Shown: positions 16,367 through 24,072 of the stretch, piece by piece
Position numbering within the stretch: position 1 is the first letter of the stretch
How the letters are laid out: every line of letters starts with the position of its first letter
Assembly (NCBI GenBank): GCA_018333785.1
Contig: JAGXSU010000061.1
Location: forward strand, 37,361-101,360
Direction: 5' to 3'
DNA: 64,000 nt
From: Methylomicrobium sp.
GTDB taxonomy: Bacteria; Pseudomonadota; Gammaproteobacteria; Methylococcales; Methylomonadaceae
Made by a program: the position numbers and the translations under genes
The notes under the pieces: generated by a model
Seen by the model: only the letters and a program-made list of their open reading frames with translations
What the model was told of the DNA's origin: nothing
Database searches by the model: none

Positions 16367-18054
16367 TAGACGGAATCTTTGTCAGTTTCCGATGTTTTTT
16401 CTTCAACCGTCTCGTCTGCTTCGGTACGGGTAGGCTTAAGAACGATATAGGCCACACCCAGTCCCAGGACGATCAGTAAAATGGCACTCATCAGAACGTT
16501 ATTGCTGCTGTTTGATCCATTTGAAGAAGCTGCCGTAGAGGTCCCTTTACCGGAAGCAGCGGTTTTTAAGGCGGCCGCTTCTCTTAAACGCGTGTCCTCA
16601 TCCATTATCTCAGCATAATCGCTCAGTAATTCCGACCATCCTTCGGTGTAGGTAAAGCCTCCGGGATTAGCGTGGAAAATACCTTTGTAGTGCTTGATGA
16701 CATCATGCTCCCACATGTTGGCATAGACTCTTTCCACATGGCTTGGGTTATTACCTTTAGCCCAGAATAACTGGAAGAAGCCGCCCGCCGCATCTTTTTC
16801 AGGCGCAGGAGGTGCCGGACGATTGGTATTTTGACCCGTCAGCAAGCCGTCTTTATACAACTTTTCTACGACTTTTTTGGCTTCTTGCTCAACTTCCAGA
16901 CCTTGTATCGTGCCTTTGTCAGCCGCATCCAGATAGGCTTTGGCGAAACTGGCCGAGTGACAGGTTGAACAGCTTTCCACCCAAGCCTGTTTACGTTCTT
17001 CAAACCACGGATGGCTCAAATTGTCAGCAATGGCTGGCGTGGGATTGAATGCCCAACGTACTTTGCGAACCAGATTATGAGAAAACTCACCTTTGTATTC
17101 AAAATGGCACAATTGACAAGTCGGCGCCGTGTAGCCGCCTTTGGTGATGGCATCTTTCAAAGGCACTTCAAAATTCCAATTCGCTTTACCCAAGGTTTGA
17201 TACTGGGTACCGTGCTTGGACGTCATGAAATTTTCGAATTCGTTGTGATCTGCACCATTATGGCAAGTCGCACAGGCTTCAGGTTGTCTGGCTTCAGCGG
17301 CAGAGAAGGTATGCCGGGTATGACAGCCGTCGCATTTGTTTTGCTGGTAGTGACACATGTCACAACCTTGAGCGACTTCACGCTGGGACATCGCGGCCCA
17401 GATGGTGTTCTCGACATTCGCATCCCAATCAACGGCGTGGGAAGGATGACCTTTACCCCATTGCTTTTGCGGCCACTCCTGTTCTTTTTCAGATTCGGCT
17501 TCGGCAAATTCGCCGACATGGCACGTTCCGCAAGCTGCGCGATCCGGCATTACCAGATTTTCAGAGTGGTTGATCTTGTCTTTGCCAACGCCGCCATGAC
17601 AGTCGATACAGCCGACCTGACTCAACTGCTGACCGCTTGCTAGCACACCTTGTTTAACCAGATTGGCTTCCACATCCGCGAGTTTTTGTTTTTTATAGGC
17701 CTTGACGTTACTGTCAGGCAGATTGCGGATTGCATTCAAGTCACTGTGACTGCTGCTTTTCCAGGCATGATAAGCACCGGGGGTCGTTGCTTGGTGACAA
17801 CCGATACAGCTGTCTCTATCGAATTCGCCTTGTACCGTTTTGGGTGGCGTATAAAAATCTTTGGGATTCCAGTATTTCTGGATAGGAATCGGCTCCCAAT
17901 ACTTCCCGTGAGAACCTTTACCCGGGTGAGAGTCATAATAATTTTTCTTGATTTGTTCAAAATCGGGGCCTTGCGCTAAGGCAATTCCGATTTGGCTGAA
18001 TCCAATAGCTGTCAACACGAATGTCAACAACAAGCTAGGCAGCTTATTTTTCAT
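16366..18054 (-). CDS. haoA: Octaheme hydroxylamine oxidoreductase HaoA
   Basis: 562 residues. A signal peptide (LLTFVLTAIGFSQIGIALAQG) is followed by eight CxxCH heme sites: CIGCH, CIDCH, CGTCH, CDMCH, CDGCH, CATCH, CQLCH and CSTCH. Near the C-terminus, HANPGGFTYTEGW is the region that in Nitrosomonas HAO supplies the tyrosine cross-linked to heme P460. A C-terminal membrane helix (NVLMSAILLIVLGLGVAYIVL) would anchor it to the periplasmic face. It oxidises hydroxylamine; in methanotrophs this is a detoxification step after ammonia co-oxidation. A strong GAGGGGG ribosome site lies 9 bases before the ATG. Confidence 0.94.
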   Translation of the reverse strand: MKNKLPSLLLTFVLTAIGFSQIGIALAQGPDFEQIKKNYYDSHPGKGSHGKYWEPIPIQKYWNPKDFYTPPKTVQGEFDRDSCIGCHQATTPGAYHAWKSSSHSDLNAIRNLPDSNVKAYKKQKLADVEANLVKQGVLASGQQLSQVGCIDCHGGVGKDKINHSENLVMPDRAACGTCHVGEFAEAESEKEQEWPQKQWGKGHPSHAVDWDANVENTIWAAMSQREVAQGCDMCHYQQNKCDGCHTRHTFSAAEARQPEACATCHNGADHNEFENFMTSKHGTQYQTLGKANWNFEVPLKDAITKGGYTAPTCQLCHFEYKGEFSHNLVRKVRWAFNPTPAIADNLSHPWFEERKQAWVESCSTCHSASFAKAYLDAADKGTIQGLEVEQEAKKVVEKLYKDGLLTGQNTNRPAPPAPEKDAAGGFFQLFWAKGNNPSHVERVYANMWEHDVIKHYKGIFHANPGGFTYTEGWSELLSDYAEIMDEDTRLREAAALKTAASGKGTSTAASSNGSNSSNNVLMSAILLIVLGLGVAYIVLKPTRTEADETVEEKTSETDKDSV

Positions 18055-18093
18055 GGCAGTACCCCCTCAGTAAAGGTCGTTTTTTAGATTTTT

Positions 18094-18108
18094 GTTTCGT
18101 ATCGAAAC
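18094..18108. promoter_or_regulatory. Palindromic operator candidate upstream of haoA
   Basis: GTTTCG-TAT-CGAAAC, a perfect palindrome with 6-bp arms. It lies just downstream of the proposed -10 box and about 40 bp before the haoA start, where a repressor would cover the transcription start. Confidence 0.5.
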
Positions 18109-18110
18109 TT

Positions 18111-18139
18111 ATTTTAGCGTAATCTTCCGCTCATTAAAA
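18111..18139 (-). promoter_or_regulatory. haoAB promoter candidate
   Basis: On the minus strand, TTTTAA (18139-18134), a 17-base spacer and TAAAAT (18116-18111). The -35 is weak and the -10 is 5 of 6. The palindrome at 18094-18108 follows immediately. Confidence 0.45.
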
Positions 18140-18228
18140 CAAGCATCAACAAATTTCCAATAATGCGGGCATCCGGATTTACGATTCTTCAATAAAAGCA
18201 AAGACCGGTTTCTTTGCTCAATTTTTCG

Positions 18229-18573
18229 TTAACTCCGGTTTTCCTGTAATTGCTCGATCAATTTTCTTTGCACATCGATGATTTCTTTCATCGCTTCAAT
18301 CGTTTTATCTTTCTCTTTAAGCAATTCTTTCAGAAGTGCTTCTTTTTCATTAAACTCAACCACCGGTTGAATTTTCTCTTTATATTCCATGGACTTAAGA
18401 TCTAGCGATACCGGATGAGGATCATTCTTTGCCACGGTATTAAATACCGGTGCATCCATCTCCCATTTCATCTTGGGCTCTTTTTTAGCGGAAGCGCCAG
18501 CTCCGCCATCCAAATCAAGATCCAGCTCTTTCTCGCCGGGCAAATTGCCAAATGATATTTTTGGGTCAGTCAT
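18229..18573 (-). CDS. Small hypothetical protein with C-terminal coiled coil
   Basis: 114 residues, very charged and without membrane segments. The N-terminal half is acidic and low in complexity (KELDLDLDGGAGASAKKE). The C-terminal 45 residues (EKEALLKELLKEKDKTIEAM...RKLIEQLQ) have a heptad pattern expected of a coiled coil. GAGG lies 6-8 bases before the ATG. It is upstream of haoA on the same strand with a 175-bp gap, so it probably has its own promoter. Function unknown. Confidence 0.7.
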   Translation of the reverse strand: MTDPKISFGNLPGEKELDLDLDGGAGASAKKEPKMKWEMDAPVFNTVAKNDPHPVSLDLKSMEYKEKIQPVVEFNEKEALLKELLKEKDKTIEAMKEIIDVQRKLIEQLQENRS

Positions 18574-18968
18574 AAAACCTCTTCATTAATTGATTAGTGA
18601 TACACGGCGCTGTTTTAAATCAGCGACCTTAGATCGTTAAGCGTCAAATATTGATCCAATAAACAAAATCACTAAAAAATGAATGGCTCGCCTCTTTTCT
18701 GATGCAGCGAACTAACCTTCTAAAAAGTTTATTAGAAACAACCTGTATGTCGCTGTTATTCTAATATTTTTTATCTAACTTCACCATTCATCTTTTTTGT
18801 TTCTGCTCACCCTTCAACTTTTTTTGGCCGTAGGGGCTCGAATGAAAAGGCTTCTGCAACAGAGATGTTGCAGAGAGCTAAAAGGATAGGATAACAGCAG
18901 TCCTCGACAGGCACATCCTGCACGTTTAACCCGGTCTAACGATTTTGCAATAGGAAAGGAGGAAAACG
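18574..18968. other. Intergenic region with a small hairpin
   Basis: No gene recognised. The only clean structure is CTGCAAC-AGAGAT-GTTGCAG at 18854-18873 (7-bp stem, 6-base loop), without a T-run. The segment is A+T rich and lies between two minus-strand genes. Confidence 0.45.
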
Positions 18969-19613
18969 CTATTTCAATTCTTGCATAAGCACTTTCAGCT
19001 TCTGCAACACATGCTGCTGCTGTTCCATGGTCAATTTACCGAAGTCTTCTTCAAACTGAGCCTTCGAATAACCATCTGCCGTCTTTTGCTGCTTTAATTC
19101 CGAAATACCGCAATCAGACAGCACTCGCCTGATAGGGCCTTCTGCGCCACTTAAACTGATGGACCCCGCCAGGACTTTTTTTATTAGGGTGGTTACGCGA
19201 ACAAAGACGGTCTGGCCGGATAATATATCATCAATAATGACGGCTACATTTTCATCCGTATAGCCGCGTTGCTTGGAATCACTAAATGTTTTCATTTTAA
19301 GGGCAACGGGAGAACGCTGGTCTATCTGATAATCCATATCAAAAGGCCTGTTTTGCGAAGCGATCAAGGCATTGCCATCCACAACAAATTGCAGCGTGTT
19401 TTGCTTGCACATGATTTCCAGCCTGATGTTGTCGTACAAGCCGCGCTGAGGCATGGGCGACCTGACAAAGCTATAGGCGAGGTTGGTTAATCGGTCTTTT
19501 TCCTGATGATACGTCCACTCATTCAGCTGTGCCTGCACATTGGCAGTGACTAAAAAGGAGATCAGCGATAAAGCCAACAAGAGAAGCTGGCCTGATAATC
19601 GGTTTTGTTTCAT
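18969..19613 (-). CDS. Exported protein of unknown function
   Basis: About 214 residues from the ATG at 19613, which has CAGGA upstream and gives a good signal peptide (LSGQLLLLALSLISFLVTANVQAQ). A longer frame from 19703 would overlap the glutathione transferase and bury the signal. The mature part has two cysteines (IMCKQN, LSDCGIS) that could form a disulfide, and a helical tail (LTMEQQQHVLQKLKVLMQELK). A resemblance to secreted proteins with a TagO/IalB-like beta domain is possible but weak. No function is assigned. Confidence 0.7.
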   Translation of the reverse strand: MKQNRLSGQLLLLALSLISFLVTANVQAQLNEWTYHQEKDRLTNLAYSFVRSPMPQRGLYDNIRLEIMCKQNTLQFVVDGNALIASQNRPFDMDYQIDQRSPVALKMKTFSDSKQRGYTDENVAVIIDDILSGQTVFVRVTTLIKKVLAGSISLSGAEGPIRRVLSDCGISELKQQKTADGYSKAQFEEDFGKLTMEQQQHVLQKLKVLMQELK

Positions 19614-19665
19614 TACTTGATCCTGAAAATCTATGAGGGGTATAAGCGCGCTTACCCCCTTCAGA

Positions 19666-20322
19666 CTACTTTGCTGTTTTCGCAAAAAACTGAGCCAAAG
19701 CAACGGCTCTGTCCTTGCTGACTACTTGCGCATGCGAACGACTTTCCACCGCGTGGATATAAGCCTCAATTCCTGGGACGTGCGCGGCAACCAGATCCTG
19801 CCCATAGACCTTCTGTGTCGCGAATGAAACCAGTTGCAAATGCGGCCACGCCACCACATCGGCAGCGCTGAATTGAGCGCCCAACCCATAGGGCGCCAAC
19901 TTCATCAGTTTTGTCAGGCCTTTTAAGCCTGCCTCGACTTTGGCTTTAACTTCTGCTTTTGTTTCATCCGAGGCGGTGGCGCCAAAAAGCGCTTCGCCGT
20001 AAAGTCTTCGTGCCTGCAACTCCACATTTAATTCAATATGCTGTATCAGTTCCCGGCATTTGGCTCGCTCATAGGCATCTTTCGGATAAAGCGGGTTCTC
20101 AGGAAAATAATCTTCCAGATACTCCAAAATCGCCTGGGATTCTGACAAATAACCCTGCTCTGTTTTGATAAACGGAATCTTGCCCAACGGAGACATCTTC
20201 AACAACGCTTCGTCCTGGCTGGGTGCTACAAATTCCTCCACAAAAGCAATCTCTTTTTCCAGCAACGCGAACTTGATTTTATTGTAATAATTGCTGATGG
20301 CAAAACCATATAATGTAATCAC
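19666..20322 (-). CDS. Glutathione S-transferase family protein
   Basis: 218 residues. The N-terminal thioredoxin-like domain has MITLYGFAISNYYNKIKFAL, the cis-proline KIPFI and the glutathione-binding SESQAILEYLED. An all-helical C-terminal domain follows (ADVVAWPHLQL). The start is GTG at 20322, supported by AGGAG 7 bases upstream. The catalytic Ser/Tyr is not certain, and the substrate is unknown. It probably lies in one transcript with the exported protein downstream. Confidence 0.88.
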   Translation of the reverse strand: MITLYGFAISNYYNKIKFALLEKEIAFVEEFVAPSQDEALLKMSPLGKIPFIKTEQGYLSESQAILEYLEDYFPENPLYPKDAYERAKCRELIQHIELNVELQARRLYGEALFGATASDETKAEVKAKVEAGLKGLTKLMKLAPYGLGAQFSAADVVAWPHLQLVSFATQKVYGQDLVAAHVPGIEAYIHAVESRSHAQVVSKDRAVALAQFFAKTAK

Positions 20323-20390
20323 GACGTTTCTCCTGATAGTGTAAAAGTTTCTTAAATTTCAGCGTTGGGTCAGGCGGTCCAGTTAATTGT

Positions 20391-20552
20391 GGCTATGTTC
20401 GCGCTAATAGTAGGCGTCGCCCTGGCAGGGATTGCCGGGGTCCAGAAGCCATGGATGGCGTTGGGCGTTCACATCCTTGTGACCTGGATTTAGGCAATCC
20501 ATGCCGGAATGACGGTGTTGATTTACTTTCAACTACTAACGCGAACATAGCC
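20391..20552. mobile_element. MITE-like element with target-site duplication
   Basis: A 162-bp element. The ends are inverted copies of GGCTATGTTCGCG (20391-20403 and 20540-20552, 13 of 13) that continue imperfectly. It is flanked on both sides by the 8-bp direct repeat TTAATTGT (20383-20390 and 20553-20560). It has no coding capacity. The interior (about 20414-20514) matches, in opposite orientation, the repeat at 38063-38158. Confidence 0.75.
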
Positions 20553-20558
20553 TTAATT

Positions 20559-20587
20559 GTTGGGTTGCGAAAAGCATGCAACCCAAC
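20559..20587. repeat. REP-like hairpin
   Basis: GTTGGGTTGC, a 9-base loop, then GCAACCCAAC: a perfect 10-bp stem immediately beside the MITE-like element. There is no T-run, so it looks more like a dispersed palindrome than a terminator. Confidence 0.5.
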
Positions 20588-20881
20588 CTAACCGCTGCAT
20601 TACTTTAGTTTTATTGATCCGCTGAACAATTACAAAGTTTCCTGATAAGCCTTATTTAGACCCTGGCTGCGCTCAACGCCTCCAGTTTTGATCGGAATCG
20701 GCTTAAATTCAGACACTGTTCCTGAAGGGTACCACCTTATTTGAATACCCATTCGAATAAACACCTCGAAGCGTAGCGATTAAAGCCAACACCATTATGA
20801 AAAGCTCATGGGGAAACGCGGCACAAAGACGACCTACCGGTCATTTATCGTACGGATGTTGAGCTGGAATTTCGGCGATTT
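20588..20881. other. Intergenic region with no feature seen
   Basis: About 290 bases between the repeat cluster and the zinc-ribbon gene. No gene or hairpin was recognised. Confidence 0.4.
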
Positions 20882-21304
20882 TTATAACGATGATCGGCCT
20901 TGCCAATCCTGCACGGCCTCAGCATCCCCGACCGATAAAAAATCAATCAAATCCTGGAATCTTGAAAGGGTTTCATTGTTACCATGCAATGCGCGCAAAA
21001 CGGCGAGCGTTTGGCGTGCGTTTTGCCAGTTCTGTTGAGCCAGACCTTCATAGAGCGCCCGGTATTGATGGTGGACTAAAAATTGCCGAAAAACCTGAGC
21101 CGCCTGGGTCTGCTTAAAACTTAACGACCGGTTGATCGCTTGTGCGGCAATATCCGGTTTTTTGGCACACATCATCCGCCAAGCGTTAGACAGCCATTCC
21201 CCGGCTAACTGTTCACAACTCACAACACGGCCTAGATCGGCGCCACAGCGGGAACAACGGGAGTCCCCGCTCAAGCGGGCATTACAGCAGGGACACCGCT
21301 GCAT
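20882..21304 (-). CDS. Zinc-ribbon protein of the accessory Hsp70 operon
   Basis: 140 residues. It opens with two cysteine pairs, RCPCC (residues 3-6) and CSRCG (17-20), a compact zinc ribbon. The rest is helical and may hold TPR-like repeats (AWRMMCAKKPDIAAQAINRSLSFKQTQAAQVFRQFLVHHQYRALYEGLAQQ, without clear motif). The start overlaps the Hsp70 stop by one base (TAATG), so it is translationally coupled. It is the last gene of the five-gene chaperone operon. Its role is unknown; a substrate or scaffold function is a guess. Confidence 0.75.
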   Translation of the reverse strand: MQRCPCCNARLSGDSRCSRCGADLGRVVSCEQLAGEWLSNAWRMMCAKKPDIAAQAINRSLSFKQTQAAQVFRQFLVHHQYRALYEGLAQQNWQNARQTLAVLRALHGNNETLSRFQDLIDFLSVGDAEAVQDWQGRSSL

Positions 21305-23049
21305 TACGATTCCAGATAGTAGATGATATCGCTCAGTTGCTCTACCGGTTCCTGCAAGCCCGCCTCATCGCCTGCATCGATACAGCCCCCGATTTTTTCG
21401 ATCAAATCGATCATGTCTTCTTTGTCTTCAGCCGAAACCACATCGAACAGGGCTTCGGCTTTTTTGATCAGCTTACGGGCCGCCGCGATAGCTTCGGAGT
21501 CCGACACGGTTTCTTCAGCGGTGTATTCCGCATCGCTTTGTCCGAATAAGCCAGAGATACGATCTCTGGCACGGGTCAACTCCTCGGCCGCAAACCGGGA
21601 AATGACGTTATTGATCGTGATCGACTTTTCCAGTCCGGTGGCTTTTTCCTGCGCTGAGACCTGCAACATACCATTAAGATCCAGCGCCAAAGTCAGCGTG
21701 ATAATATTTCCCGCAGGAACATTCTGTAGATCCTCAACCAAAAATTCCCCGATTTTGATGTTATTCAGCGCATCCGGATCTTCGCCCTGGTAAACAGTAA
21801 CCTCAACCATTTTTTGACCATCCTGATAAGTCATAAAGGCTTCGGACTTCCTGACAGGCAGCACGCTGTTCTTATGAATGATAGGGATGAACTGATAAGG
21901 GTAAACTTCACCGTCCAAATAACCCAGCGCACTGGTTCCATAGGTATAAGGCGTGACATCGACCAGCACGGTGTCAACTTGCTGGCCGTTGATCATCGCG
22001 GCCTGAATGGCAGCTCCCATCGCAACGCATAAATCGGGATCCACTTCACTGTGCGGTTCGAAACCAAATTCATCAAAGAGACGTTCGCGTACACAAGGCG
22101 TTCGCGTAGACCCGCCAACCAGAATGATTTCATCAATATCCGAAACGGTGAGTTTTGCGCCTTTGAGTGCGATATGAACCGCATCGATGGTCGCGTTGAT
22201 GTAGTCTTCGATCATGTCCTCGTAGTCCATCCGCGATAATTCCAGCGTCAGATGGATCGCAGAGCCTTGATGTTCGAGTAAATATTCCTCATTGATCTGG
22301 GCATAGGGCTCATCGGACAACTGCATTTTGGCATTTTCGGCGGCCCGGTTAATCCGCGCAGAAGCCTTGCTGTGTTCTGCGATTTCGATGCCGTGCTGTT
22401 GGCGAATATGATCCTGGATATAGCCGATAATCTGCTGATCGAAATCATCGCCGCCGAGGTGATTGTCCCCGTGGCTGGATAAGACTTCCACGACACCCGA
22501 TTGCACATTGACAACCGAAACATCGAAGGTGCCACCACCCAAATCGTAAACCAGCATGCGCCTGGACGCGCTGTTATCGGCTCCGTAGGTCAGCGCAGCC
22601 GCTGTCGGTTCATTGATCATACGCACCACATCAAGTCCGGCAATTTCGCCTGCCTCACGCGTGGCTTGACGCTGGGCATCCGAAAAATAAGCGGGTACTG
22701 TAATCACCGCTTTACTAATGGCTTGTCCAGCATACTGTTCGGCAATTGTTTTAAGGCGTTTCAGGATAATTGCAGAAATTTCCTGCGGAGAATAAGGCTT
22801 ACCGGCCATCTCAACCCGGGTATCCTGCCCCATTAAGCGCTTGATCGATTTAACGGTGCGCTCAGGATAGATCAGGTATTGATTTCGCGCCGTTTCACCG
22901 GTCAAAATTTCACCGTTATCGCCGATACCGACAAATGAAGGCACTATTTTTTTGCCTGCCTCGGCGATCACATGCACTTTTCCGTTTTCTACAATGGCCA
23001 CTTCGGAGTTAGTGGTTCCCAGGTCGATCCCGATAATAATTTCGTTCAT
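21304..23049 (-). CDS. Accessory Hsp70 (DnaK-like) chaperone
   Basis: 581 residues, shorter than DnaK (about 638). The ATPase domain is intact: IGIDLGTTNSEVA, the YFSDAQRQATREAGEIAGL helix, RMINEPTAAALTYG, VYDLGGGTFDVS and ILVGGSTRTP. The linker is VDTVLVDVTPYTYG, where DnaK has a VLLLDVTPLS. The substrate domain follows, with a shortened, acidic helical tail ending YYLES rather than the DnaK EEVKD-type tail. It has its own J protein and GrpE-like partner in the operon, so it is not the housekeeping dnaK. It resembles HscC-type or other specialised bacterial Hsp70s. Confidence 0.9.
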   Translation of the reverse strand: MNEIIIGIDLGTTNSEVAIVENGKVHVIAEAGKKIVPSFVGIGDNGEILTGETARNQYLIYPERTVKSIKRLMGQDTRVEMAGKPYSPQEISAIILKRLKTIAEQYAGQAISKAVITVPAYFSDAQRQATREAGEIAGLDVVRMINEPTAAALTYGADNSASRRMLVYDLGGGTFDVSVVNVQSGVVEVLSSHGDNHLGGDDFDQQIIGYIQDHIRQQHGIEIAEHSKASARINRAAENAKMQLSDEPYAQINEEYLLEHQGSAIHLTLELSRMDYEDMIEDYINATIDAVHIALKGAKLTVSDIDEIILVGGSTRTPCVRERLFDEFGFEPHSEVDPDLCVAMGAAIQAAMINGQQVDTVLVDVTPYTYGTSALGYLDGEVYPYQFIPIIHKNSVLPVRKSEAFMTYQDGQKMVEVTVYQGEDPDALNNIKIGEFLVEDLQNVPAGNIITLTLALDLNGMLQVSAQEKATGLEKSITINNVISRFAAEELTRARDRISGLFGQSDAEYTAEETVSDSEAIAAARKLIKKAEALFDVVSAEDKEDMIDLIEKIGGCIDAGDEAGLQEPVEQLSDIIYYLES

Positions 23050-23070
23050 AAATAATTTAGGAGTGATTTT

Positions 23071-23721
23071 TTAGAGTTTATTGACTTTGACTTCCGCCAG
23101 CCGCAAGACCTGGTCTTCAAACAGAAAACCTTTGCGCAGTTCCTCAAGCACGACGCCGTTTTCGAGCGTGGCGTCATACCCTATTTCCAGGGTGCGCATG
23201 GTATGGGCGTCAAACTGCTTATCGGCACATTCTATAGGATAAACATGTTGCCTTTGCAGCCATTGCTCAAAGCGCTTCAGCGTGATTTCCTGGCCTTGCC
23301 CAAAACTTTTGATGAAGCGAACATCCTGTTTTTTGGAATGCTTAAACAGCGCGTCAACCGGTTTATAGTTTTGCAAAATACGGTAACCTTCAGACAACCG
23401 GTCATAGATGTCGATGATGTCCAAAAGCAGGGCGCGTTGCACATCCCGTTTTTGCTGCAGCATCCTTTCGGCAACCGCAGAGAGTTGAGCCGCCATCGCC
23501 TGATTATCGGATTGCAGTGTCGTCAAGGCCTCACTCAACGTATCCAGAGTTGCTTTAAACTGGCGTGACTCAGCTTTGACCTCACTTTTTAATCCGGCCA
23601 GATCGCTAAACAATCCGGCCAGGTCCGGCTGATCTACAGCCGTCAAATGAGCAAAATCGGTTTGTTCCAGATAGTGTTGCAAGGTATCGAGCAACTCGCT
23701 GTGGGAGGTATCGGTAGTCAT
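23071..23721 (-). CDS. GrpE-like nucleotide exchange factor
   Basis: 216 residues. The N-terminal half is a long predicted coiled coil (LKSEVKAESRQFKATLDTLSEALTTLQSD in pieces). The C-terminal part has the GrpE beta domain signature: FDAHTMRTLEIGYDATLENGVV, then LEELRKGFLFEDQVLRLAEVKV. GrpE proteins release ADP from Hsp70. The long N-terminal extension and low likeness elsewhere suggest it is dedicated to the neighbouring Hsp70, whose gene begins 21 bp downstream. Confidence 0.85.
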   Translation of the reverse strand: MTTDTSHSELLDTLQHYLEQTDFAHLTAVDQPDLAGLFSDLAGLKSEVKAESRQFKATLDTLSEALTTLQSDNQAMAAQLSAVAERMLQQKRDVQRALLLDIIDIYDRLSEGYRILQNYKPVDALFKHSKKQDVRFIKSFGQGQEITLKRFEQWLQRQHVYPIECADKQFDAHTMRTLEIGYDATLENGVVLEELRKGFLFEDQVLRLAEVKVNKL

Positions 23722-23744
23722 GATTTTTTTAGGAAAAAGGGCGT

Positions 23745-24056
23745 TTAGGATAGTTTTTTCAAATGGTCGGCAGTCAACAATTTAAAAAAATCGTCCATTG
23801 CAAACAGCTGCAAGGGGGTTTGCTGGCGGAAAGCCCGGTTCAACAAACCGTCGAAATCCGCCTGTTGCAAATTGAAGAGCGCGTAGTTCAAACGACTGTT
23901 TTCATCCTTGATGGTTTCATACGCTTCCTGAATCAGCTGAAAAACGGCAGGGTCTTTGTCCGGCGGATTGCTTCTGACTTTTTGCAGATAAGCATCTTTA
24001 ATTTCTGCATCGGTTGCCTGCTCGGCAATATCCAGTATCTCAAAAGGTGATGTCAT
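23745..24056 (-). CDS. J-domain-like protein with PPD in place of HPD
   Basis: 103 residues, almost only a J domain: SPFEILDIAEQATDAEIKDAYLQKVRSNPPDKDPAVF, then QEAYETIKDENSRLNYALF. The layout of helices I-III is right, but the HPD tripeptide that stimulates Hsp70 ATPase is PPD (His replaced by Pro). The adjacent Asp and Lys are kept. It lies 23 bp before the GrpE-like gene. Related J-like proteins beside accessory Hsp70 genes in proteobacteria also seem to carry PP(D/E) here, as far as I recall. Confidence 0.8.
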   Translation of the reverse strand: MTSPFEILDIAEQATDAEIKDAYLQKVRSNPPDKDPAVFQLIQEAYETIKDENSRLNYALFNLQQADFDGLLNRAFRQQTPLQLFAMDDFFKLLTADHLKKLS

Positions 24057-24072
24057 GTGTTAACCGCTTTGC

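Noticed and set aside
17011..17643. A 210-codon plus-strand frame opposite haoA
   Set aside because: It overlaps the heme-binding part of HaoA in antisense, and its sequence simply mirrors the CxxCH repeats.
18969..19703. Longer start for the exported protein at 19703
   Set aside because: It would overlap the glutathione transferase gene and place about 30 residues before an otherwise perfect signal peptide; the ATG at 19613 has a ribosome site.
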